Source of the DNA: Bacillota bacterium
GTDB taxonomy: Bacteria; Bacillota_I; Bacilli_A; RFN20; CAG-826
Direction: 5' to 3'
DNA length: 5,927 nt
NCBI GenBank assembly: GCA_003512585.1
Contig: DOQE01000143.1
Coordinates: forward strand, 1 to 5,927
A program made the translations under genes and the position numbers. How positions within the stretch are numbered: position 1 is the first letter of the stretch; each line of letters opens with the position of its first letter. Of this stretch, positions 1 to 5,358 are shown in pieces. Below the pieces are notes generated by a model. That model did not search any database, was not told the DNA's origin, and saw nothing but the letters and a program-made list of their open reading frames with translations.

Positions 1-662
1 TTATTCCATAACAATTCTTTATTTTGGGTAGTGGAGAAAAACCCTGGGGCTATTGCGTTAACCCTAATGCCAACTTTTGAAAAATAAACCGCTAGCCATT
101 TAGTGAAATTAGAAATTGAGGCCTTAGCCCCGCTATAAGCAGGGATTTTTGTAAGGGGGGTAAAGGCATTCATGGATGAAATATTTAATATGGAACAGCC
201 TTTTCTATTAATCATATCTTTAGCAAATTCCTGCGTAACCAATAAAGTACCCATGAAATTCAAATTGAAGACAAATTCAATTCCATTTTCATCCAATTCA
301 AAAAATGACTTAATTCCTTCTACTTCTGGATTAAAATATTCATCATCTGTAGATGCTTTTGGGGAATTTCCACCGGCCCCGTTAATTAAAATATCTACTT
401 TTCCGAATGTATCTAGTATTTCTTTGTGGCATTTTGCAATTTCATCTTTTTTTAAGACATTAACTGCAAATCCTTTCGCAATCCCACCTTCCTTTGTTAT
501 TTCTTTAGCAACTAAATCAGCCTTGTCCTTTGCTAAATCCAACACGGCGACTTTAGCTTTTGAAGAGGCAAAAGCCTTCGCTAAAACTGAACAAATAACT
601 CCTCCTGCCCCTGTAATGGCAACTACCTTGTTTTCAAAATTGACATTTAATGGTAATTTCAT
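1..662 (-). CDS. uxuB: D-mannonate oxidoreductase (fructuronate reductase), SDR family, 3' end beyond the window
   Basis: This short-chain dehydrogenase is expected to reduce D-fructuronate to D-mannonate with NAD(P)H in the cytoplasm. The visible 220 residues start at the ATG at 662-660, preceded by AAAGGAG that overlaps the uxuA stop codon 12 bp upstream. Seen: a Rossmann nucleotide-binding turn TGAGGVICS (residues 17-25), NGAG (94-97), Asn135 in NFMG, catalytic Ser163 in NISS, the YSGAK Tyr176/Lys180 pair, and an APG motif at 205-207. Compared with a classical SDR there is an insertion of about 14 residues between NGAG and the catalytic Asn, followed by FELDENGIEFVFNLNF. From memory this is typical of the UxuB-type SDRs of Bacillota. 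Family members run to about 270-280 residues, so some 55 residues lie to the left of the window. The glycine motif departs from TGxxxGxG (Val22, Ser25). The neighbouring uxuA makes a role in glucuronate breakdown likely; from sequence alone it could be another sugar-acid SDR. Confidence 0.87.
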   Translation of the reverse strand, partial: MKLPLNVNFENKVVAITGAGGVICSVLAKAFASSKAKVAVLDLAKDKADLVAKEITKEGGIAKGFAVNVLKKDEIAKCHKEILDTFGKVDILINGAGGNSPKASTDDEYFNPEVEGIKSFFELDENGIEFVFNLNFMGTLLVTQEFAKDMINRKGCSILNISSMNAFTPLTKIPAYSGAKASISNFTKWLAVYFSKVGIRVNAIAPGFFSTTQNKELLWN

Positions 663-674
663 TTTTTATCTCCT

Positions 675-1712
675 TTATTTTAATTCAGCCATTTCAAATA
701 AACCGTTTATATAGGCGGCACCTAAAGCTCTGTCGTATAAGCCATATCCTGGTTTACCATTTTCTCCAAAAATGTTTCTACCATGGTCTGGCCTAACATA
801 GCCATCAAAGCCGTTATCCACTAACGCCTTGACTATTTTGGCCATGTCTAAGCTTCCGTCTTTGCTAAAATGTCCTACTTCGCAGAAAGAATCCTTTTCA
901 TCCGTATATAAGACATTTCTTAAATGGGCAAAGTGAATACGTCCTTGTTTGCTATATTTTGCACCCATCTTTACTAAGTCATTTTTTCTTCCTGCTCCTA
1001 ATGAGCCTGTGCAGAAAGTTAAACCGTTTCTAGTCGAAGGGACGGCTTTAAACAATTTGTCCAAATCTTCTTCCGTGGAAACAATGCGTGGCAAATTAAA
1101 GATATCCCAGGGGGGATCATCTGGATGAATGGCCATGTTGACATCATATTTTTCACACACGGGTATTATTCTTTTTAGAAAATAAACCAAATTTGAGAAA
1201 AGTTCTTCATGGGAAATATTTTTATAAATATCCAATAAACCTTTTAATTCTTCTTTGGAATAAGATTCGTCCCAACCTGGTAAATGAAGATTGTTTGGAT
1301 CGATTTTTTTAAAGTCTTCATAGGAGTAACTTAAGGAATTGCTTCCATCTTTATTTTGGTGATGCAAGGAAGTTCTTAACCAATCGAAAACGGGCATGAA
1401 GTTATAACAAACGCATTTAACGCCAACTTCAGAACATAATTTTATGTTTTGAATGGAGTTTTCTATGTATTTATCCCTATTTGGTCCTGCGTATTTTATC
1501 TCTTCATGGACTGGAATGGATTCAATTACTTCCATGGTTAAGCCGTGTTTTTTGGCTATTCTTTTTAGTTCTTCTAAACTTTCTTTTTTCCAAACCTCGC
1601 CAACTTTAACATCATAACAAGCCGTTACAACGCTATACATGTTAGGGATTTGTCTAATGTAATCTAGGGGTATTGAATCGCTTTTCCCATACCATCTAAA
1701 TGTTAGTTTCAT
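675..1712 (-). CDS. uxuA: mannonate dehydratase
   Basis: UxuA dehydrates D-mannonate to 2-keto-3-deoxy-D-gluconate, a metal-dependent cytoplasmic step of glucuronate catabolism with a xylose-isomerase-like TIM barrel. The frame extends 10 codons further upstream, but I start at the second ATG (1712): it gives the canonical N terminus MKLTFRWYG and sits behind TGGAGGA. The resulting 345 residues match the shorter Bacillota-type enzymes. Seen in order: RQIPNM (20-25), HPDDPP (196-201), FCTGSLGAG (233-241), RIHFAHLRN (258-266), RPDHGR (307-312) and GYGLYDRALGA (322-332). From knowledge of the family, His196, Cys234, a histidine of the HFAH segment and Asp309 are the expected metal ligands, and all are present. 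It is first in the leftward unit, 12 bp before uxuB, whose product supplies its substrate. No damage is seen, and function is close to certain. Confidence 0.97.
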   Translation of the reverse strand: MKLTFRWYGKSDSIPLDYIRQIPNMYSVVTACYDVKVGEVWKKESLEELKRIAKKHGLTMEVIESIPVHEEIKYAGPNRDKYIENSIQNIKLCSEVGVKCVCYNFMPVFDWLRTSLHHQNKDGSNSLSYSYEDFKKIDPNNLHLPGWDESYSKEELKGLLDIYKNISHEELFSNLVYFLKRIIPVCEKYDVNMAIHPDDPPWDIFNLPRIVSTEEDLDKLFKAVPSTRNGLTFCTGSLGAGRKNDLVKMGAKYSKQGRIHFAHLRNVLYTDEKDSFCEVGHFSKDGSLDMAKIVKALVDNGFDGYVRPDHGRNIFGENGKPGYGLYDRALGAAYINGLFEMAELK

Positions 1713-1718
1713 ATCGAT

Positions 1719-1725
1719 TCCTCCA
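1719..1725 (-). promoter_or_regulatory. ribosome binding site that fixes the uxuA start
   Basis: On the minus strand TGGAGGA lies 6 nt before the ATG at 1712 and matches the anti-Shine-Dalgarno sequence well. It lies inside the longer open frame that starts at 1742, downstream of that frame's own ATG. It therefore favours the internal start, which also gives the conserved N terminus of the family. Confidence 0.85.
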
Positions 1726-1757
1726 TTAATAATGATATACATTTAATGGTTTTATAA

Positions 1758-1769
1758 AAATTGCAATTT
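1758..1769. repeat. 12-bp perfect palindrome AAATTG/CAATTT upstream of uxuA
   Basis: The two halves are exact reverse complements with no spacer. The site touches the upstream edge of the candidate leftward -10 box (1751-1756), where an operator could act. The half-site AAATTG is also the outer part of the ExuR/UxuR operators of enterobacteria as I remember them, but those have extra bases between the halves. In such AT-rich DNA a 12-bp palindrome may also be chance. Confidence 0.35.
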
Positions 1770-1816
1770 ATTTAATAAAGAATTGTGAAACTTTAAATTA
1801 TATTTTAAATGAAAAA

Positions 1817-1845
1817 TTGAAATATTTTTACGAAAATATTGTAAT
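1817..1845 (+). promoter_or_regulatory. candidate sigma-A-type promoter of the symporter-uxaC-eda-kdgK unit
   Basis: TTGAAA (1817-1822, five of six to TTGACA) is followed after 17 bp by TGTAAT (1840-1845, five of six to TATAAT). Transcription would start near 1852 and give a leader of about 43 nt before the ATG at 1895. A second possibility is the exact TATAAT at 1867-1872 with TTGTTT (1845-1850) 16 bp upstream, which would leave a leader of only about 15 nt. Both lie upstream of the chosen start codon. I prefer the first for its balanced match and ideal spacing. Confidence 0.55.
1821..1840. repeat. inverted repeat, 8-bp arms, in the promoter spacer: candidate operator
   Basis: AATATTTT (1821-1828) and AAAATATT (1833-1840) are exact reverse complements around the 4-base centre TACG. 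The repeat fills the stretch between the candidate -35 and -10 boxes, a usual place for a repressor site. The short arms and pure A/T composition mean chance cannot be excluded, and the protein that would bind is unknown. Confidence 0.45.
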
Positions 1846-1860
1846 TGTTTCTATAAACAA
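1845..1860. repeat. inverted repeat TTGTTT-ctat-AAACAA at the candidate start point: candidate operator
   Basis: Six-base arms are exact reverse complements around CTAT, and the two central bases (TA) also pair. The repeat begins at the last base of the candidate -10 box and covers the expected start point near 1852. Its centre lies 22 bp, about two helical turns, from the centre of the repeat at 1821-1840. The outer TTGT...ACAA shape loosely recalls LacI/CcpA-type operators, but the CG centre usual for those is missing, so I assign no regulator. Confidence 0.45.
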
Positions 1861-1882
1861 GGCAGTTATAATCCTTTTTTGT

Positions 1883-1887
1883 GGGAG
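1883..1887 (+). promoter_or_regulatory. ribosome binding site that fixes the symporter start
   Basis: GGGAG ends 7 nt before the ATG at 1895. An earlier in-frame ATG at 1889 is only 1 nt from it and too close to be served by it, and the TTG at 1817 has no purine-rich site suited to it. This places translation at 1895. Confidence 0.65.
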
Positions 1888-1894
1888 TATGCTA

Positions 1895-3340
1895 ATGGGC
1901 AACAAGCTTTTGGAAAATAAATTTTTTGACTCAAGGGCAAAAAAAGAGAAAGTGACTTTCTCTGAAATGGCTTTTGGGTATTTAATCGGTCCATTCGGCG
2001 CTTTGCTAGGAAGTGGTGTTTTTACTAGCTTTTTAAATAGATATTGGACCGATTGTCTTTTTGCGGATACAAAAGTTGACGGCGAGTTCCCTTTAAACAT
2101 AACTTTGTTTTTAACTTTATTGCCACTAATTGGAACCATTTTAATTGTCATTGGCAATTTAGTTGCCGGTAGGCTAATTGATAAAACAAAATCAAAGCAA
2201 GGGAAAGCTAGACCTTGGATATTGCTAACTTCTATTCTTCTTGCTGTTTCTAGTATTGTTTTGTTTATATGTCCTATAGGCTCTCCTATAGCCAAGATGA
2301 TTGTTACTTCTATTGGCTATGTTCTTTATTATGCGGTGAGCTTCCCTTTGTATAATACAGCGAATTCTTCTTTGATTCCTTTATCTACTAGAGATGGAAA
2401 GAAAAGAAGCTTACTAGCTAGTTTGGCCAATATTTCCCATTTGGGTGTTATGGGATTTGGCCAAATGGTATTTGGTGCGATCGTTATCAATTTTTTAATT
2501 GGGTATGACGGAATAAAATGGATGATTGCTTTTTTAATAATAGGCGTCATTACATTTGTTTGTGCTTTATTACAATACTTTAATACGAGGGAAAGAGTCA
2601 GCGAGGAACTTTCTGAATCTGAAGTTGATAGTAGTAAGCAAGTATCATTAAAAGAACAATTTTTAGCAATTTGCAAAGATGGATACTTTTGGCTAATTAT
2701 AGTTTTCTATTTATTTTTCCAAGTATCTGGTGCCTTTAAAAACACCTCAATGGTTTATTTTTGTGATTTAGTCTTAAATAAAGCAGAAGGAATCACGGCT
2801 GAAACCTATACAACCATATTAGCTGTTTTAGGGGCTGTGCCTATGGCTGTTGCTTCTATTTTTTGCTATCCTTTGTCAAATAAAATAGGAAAGAAAAATC
2901 TTGTTTTGATTGGTTTGGGGCTAGGGGTAGTTGGCGGAGTAATTGCTGGAATTGCCAATGGAAATGTAATAATAGTATCGATTGGCGTGGCTTTAAAATG
3001 TCTTGGTAGTTCGCCTGCTTGCTATTTAATTTTAGCAATGATTAGCGATGTTATAGAGCATATTGAAGCAAAAAAAGGCATTAGATGTGATGGCTTAATA
3101 ATGTCTATTTATTCTTCTATCATGGTCGCGGCTACCCCGATTGCAACAGGCATATTTAATGCTATGGGCGGCTCGACTAGTTCTTTAATTTCTAATGTTT
3201 CCTATGTTTGGATAGAAACAATTGCCTATGGAGTATGCTTCCTTGTTATGCTCTTTTTTAATGTAGAAAAGCATTCTAGCGAGGATAAATTCATAATAGA
3301 GGAAAGAAAACTTAAAAAGAGTGAGAAGGTAGACAAATGA
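1895..3340 (+). CDS. GPH-family (MFS superfamily) sugar:cation symporter, probably for glucuronate or a glucuronide
   Basis: An integral membrane carrier of about 481 residues, the usual size for the glycoside-pentoside-hexuronide:cation symporters. The cytoplasmic N terminus leads into FSEMAFGYLIGPFGALLGSG (22-41). The family's loop signature GRLIDKTKSKQGKARPW is at 92-108. A hydrophilic loop of about 20 residues (231-250) separates the two six-helix halves, and the C-terminal half has SDVIEHIEAKKGIRCDGL at 384-401. Numerous hydrophobic stretches fit 12 helices, and a charged Lys/Glu-rich tail ends the protein. The frame is open back to a TTG at 1817, but the added 26 residues overlap the likely promoter, so I start at 1895. 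The stop overlaps the uxaC start (ATGA), so the two are translationally coupled. The substrate is inferred from the four uronate-pathway enzymes alongside; GPH carriers for other glycosides look similar, so free glucuronate versus a glucuronide is not settled. Confidence 0.88.
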   Translation: MGNKLLENKFFDSRAKKEKVTFSEMAFGYLIGPFGALLGSGVFTSFLNRYWTDCLFADTKVDGEFPLNITLFLTLLPLIGTILIVIGNLVAGRLIDKTKSKQGKARPWILLTSILLAVSSIVLFICPIGSPIAKMIVTSIGYVLYYAVSFPLYNTANSSLIPLSTRDGKKRSLLASLANISHLGVMGFGQMVFGAIVINFLIGYDGIKWMIAFLIIGVITFVCALLQYFNTRERVSEELSESEVDSSKQVSLKEQFLAICKDGYFWLIIVFYLFFQVSGAFKNTSMVYFCDLVLNKAEGITAETYTTILAVLGAVPMAVASIFCYPLSNKIGKKNLVLIGLGLGVVGGVIAGIANGNVIIVSIGVALKCLGSSPACYLILAMISDVIEHIEAKKGIRCDGLIMSIYSSIMVAATPIATGIFNAMGGSTSSLISNVSYVWIETIAYGVCFLVMLFFNVEKHSSEDKFIIEERKLKKSEKVDK

Positions 3341-4740
3341 AAAAATTTTTGGATGAAGATTTTCTTTTAAACAATAAAGTTGGTCTAGAACTTTACCAAA
3401 ATTATGCGAAAGATGAACCTATTTTCGATTACCATAATCATTTAAATGCTAAGGAAATATACGAAGATAAAAAATTCGATACCATTACCGATCTTTGGCT
3501 AATTGATGATGAAAAGCATGGCGATCATTACAAATGGAGGCTTATGAGGGCTAATGGGGTAGATGAATTTTTCATAACTGGGGACGCTAGCAAAAAAGAA
3601 AAATTTATTAAATGGATAGAGACTTTATCTATTTCCATTGGTAATCCATTACATCATTGGTCGAATTTGGAATTAAAAAAATATTTCGGAATTGATGAAC
3701 CTATAAAGCCAATAGATGCCTGTAAATATTACGATATATTAAATGAAAAACTATCTAGCTTAACGGTTAGAAAAATATTAGAAATGTCTAATGTTAAGGT
3801 TTTAGCTACTACTAATGACCCGTCTGAATCTTTAGAATACCATCATAAATTAAAAGAAGAAAACTATTCTATTAAAGTCGTTCCTACTTTTAGGCCAGAT
3901 AAGGCAACAAATGTTTATGCAGATGGTTATTTAGACTATTTAAAAACCCTATCTACTGCTTCAAATATTGAAATAACTAGTTATTCTACTTTGTTAAAAG
4001 CTTTAGAAAATAGACTTCTTTTCTTTAAAGAGAATGGCTCTTTTATTTGCGATCATTCTGTAGAAGATATGGTTTATACAAAATTAGATAAGAGTGAAAA
4101 AGAACAACTATTTAGCCATATTGTAGAAAGCAAAGAAATTTCTAAAAACGACATGCTAAATCTAAAGATGAATATAATTGGCGATTTAGCTAGACTTTAC
4201 CATAAATACGGATTTGCCTTGCAACTTCATCTAAAGGCTATTAGAAACAATTCTAGGCGTAACTATTTACGTCTAGGACCTGATTCTGGCTTTGATGCTA
4301 TAAATGATCAAAATATTATTAAGCCGCTTTCTAGATTCTTCTCGGATTTAGACGAAAGTGAGGAATTGCCAAAAATAATTCTTTATTCTTTAGATAATAA
4401 TGATTTGCCTTTACTTGCTGCCCTTGGCTATTGTTTTCAAGACGGCATTATTCCTGGGAAGATTCAAATTGGTCCATCTTGGTGGTTTAATGACACGAAA
4501 GTGGGCATGGAAAAACAATTAGAAGTCATATCCAATTTTGGGCTTTTTTATAAATTTATTGGCATGGTTACCGATTCTAGAAGTTTCTTAAGTTTCGCTA
4601 GACACGATTATTTTAGAAGGGTGCTTTGTAACTACGTAGGCTCGTTAGTCGAATGTGGTGAAATCCCATTTGATATGGACATGTTAGAAAAATTGATTAA
4701 AGGCATTTGCTTTAACAATGCTTTAAATTATTTTAAATAA
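3337..4740 (+). CDS. uxaC: glucuronate isomerase (uronate isomerase)
   Basis: UxaC interconverts D-glucuronate and D-fructuronate (and D-galacturonate and D-tagaturonate), the first cytoplasmic step; it belongs to the amidohydrolase superfamily. The 467 residues match the family length. Seen in order: PIFDYHNHL (28-36, the metal-binding HxH strand), GDHYKWRLMRANGV (62-75), NPLHHWSNLELKKYFG (103-118), ATTNDP (157-162), PTFRPDKA (183-190), CDHS (238-241), LQLHLKAIRNNSRR (295-308), LGPDSGFD (313-320), ILYSLDNND (348-356), GPSWWFND (379-386) and MVTDSRSFLSFARHDYFRR (410-428). All the hallmark blocks of uronate isomerases are intact. The ATG overlaps the symporter stop by 4 bp and is preceded by GAGAAGG 7 nt upstream. 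No galacturonate-specific enzymes (UxaA, UxaB) are seen nearby, so the glucuronate reaction is the likely role. Confidence 0.97.
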   Translation: MKKFLDEDFLLNNKVGLELYQNYAKDEPIFDYHNHLNAKEIYEDKKFDTITDLWLIDDEKHGDHYKWRLMRANGVDEFFITGDASKKEKFIKWIETLSISIGNPLHHWSNLELKKYFGIDEPIKPIDACKYYDILNEKLSSLTVRKILEMSNVKVLATTNDPSESLEYHHKLKEENYSIKVVPTFRPDKATNVYADGYLDYLKTLSTASNIEITSYSTLLKALENRLLFFKENGSFICDHSVEDMVYTKLDKSEKEQLFSHIVESKEISKNDMLNLKMNIIGDLARLYHKYGFALQLHLKAIRNNSRRNYLRLGPDSGFDAINDQNIIKPLSRFFSDLDESEELPKIILYSLDNNDLPLLAALGYCFQDGIIPGKIQIGPSWWFNDTKVGMEKQLEVISNFGLFYKFIGMVTDSRSFLSFARHDYFRRVLCNYVGSLVECGEIPFDMDMLEKLIKGICFNNALNYFK

Positions 4741-4751
4741 AGGAGAAAAGT

Positions 4752-5357
4752 ATGAATGTAGTTAAAAAAATAGAGGAAATAAAAATCGTTCCTGTTGTTG
4801 TTATTAACGATATTGAAGAAACGATCCCTTTAATGGATAAATTAGTTGAAGGAGGGGTTCCTGTTGCTGAAATTACTTTTAGGACAAGTTGCGCAAAAGA
4901 GGCAATTAAATTAGCTATCAGCAAATATCCAGATGCCATAATTGGGGCTGGAACCGTCATTAACAAAGAGCAATGCAAGCAAGCTATAGAAGCTGGATCA
5001 AAGTTTATTGTTTCGCCTGGATTATCAAAAGAAGTATTCGAAATTTGCAAAGAAAATAATATTCCTTATGTTCCTGGAGTAGTGACCCCAACAGAAATTA
5101 TGGAAGCAATTTCTTTAGGACTAGATCATTTAAAGTTCTTCCCGGCAGGTGTTTTTGGAGGATTAAAGGCAATCAAAGCTTTATCTGCTGCTTTTTCTTC
5201 CATAAAATTTATGCCTACGGGCGGAGTCGATCTATCTAATCTTTCTGAATTTGCCTCCAATAAAAAGATATTTGCAATCGGAGGATCGTTTTTAACAAAG
5301 GGTGATATAGTCTCTAATTGCCAAGAAGCCGTTAAAATAATTAAGGAGAGTAAATAA
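4752..5357 (+). CDS. eda: 2-keto-3-deoxy-6-phosphogluconate (KDPG) aldolase
   Basis: A class I aldolase that splits KDPG into pyruvate and glyceraldehyde-3-phosphate, the last step of the pathway. The 201 residues form a single TIM barrel, slightly shorter than the E. coli enzyme. Seen: AEITFRTSCA (39-48) with the expected catalytic Glu40 and substrate-binding Arg44, IGAGTV (64-69), IVSPG (86-90), PYVPGVVTPTE (105-115), HLKFFPAG (126-133) with the Schiff-base Lys128, and the phosphate-binding PTGGV (155-159). The ATG lies 11 bp after uxaC and has AGGAG 6 nt upstream that immediately follows the uxaC stop. Some homologues also accept 2-keto-4-hydroxyglutarate or the galacto epimer (KDPGal). 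Context with kdgK makes KDPG the main substrate. Also named kdgA. Confidence 0.95.
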   Translation: MNVVKKIEEIKIVPVVVINDIEETIPLMDKLVEGGVPVAEITFRTSCAKEAIKLAISKYPDAIIGAGTVINKEQCKQAIEAGSKFIVSPGLSKEVFEICKENNIPYVPGVVTPTEIMEAISLGLDHLKFFPAGVFGGLKAIKALSAAFSSIKFMPTGGVDLSNLSEFASNKKIFAIGGSFLTKGDIVSNCQEAVKIIKESK

Positions 5358-5358
5358 C

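Larger units (their letters stand above)
1713..1894. promoter_or_regulatory. divergent control region between the uxuA and symporter transcription units
   Basis: This AT-rich stretch separates two head-to-head units and must carry both promoters. The rightward side has a near-consensus promoter covered by two inverted repeats (listed separately). The leftward side is less clear. Minus-strand candidates for a -10 box are TATAAA (1756-1751, with a weak TTTATT 17 bp upstream) and an exact TATAAT (1802-1797, with no recognisable -35). The first would give a leader of about 30 nt ahead of uxuA and the second about 80 nt. A frame open through part of this region (TTG at 1817) is explained as a spurious extension of the symporter gene. 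No regulator gene or small ORF of coding character is seen. Confidence 0.8.

Noticed and set aside
663..674. Possible terminator or regulatory gap between uxuA and uxuB
   Set aside because: The 12-bp gap holds only the uxuB ribosome binding site and spacer; there is no room for a hairpin.
172..714. Long open frame on the plus strand opposite uxuB
   Set aside because: It is antisense to a clear SDR gene with all catalytic motifs, has no family resemblance and a low-complexity Ser/Phe/Ala-rich translation: a shadow frame.
1790..1812. AT-rich repeated TTTAAA units in the control region
   Set aside because: The apparent symmetry is imperfect and is expected from low-complexity A/T sequence; I do not claim a site.
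1828..2676. Two open frames on the minus strand inside the symporter gene
   Set aside because: They are antisense to a gene with intact GPH signatures, lack good ribosome binding sites, and read as antisense of membrane-protein codons.
2856..3038. Short minus-strand frame inside the symporter gene
   Set aside because: No recognisable motif or ribosome binding site; it lies wholly within conserved coding sequence of the other strand.
3338..3358. Possibility that TGA is read as Trp, extending the symporter past 3340
   Set aside because: Read-through would add only about ten codons before a TAA, and every Trp in the window's genes is TGG, which argues against TGA recoding in such an AT-rich genome.
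4733..5050. Minus-strand frame opposite the aldolase gene
   Set aside because: The opposite strand carries a complete KDPG aldolase with its active-site lysine; the antisense translation has no recognisable features.
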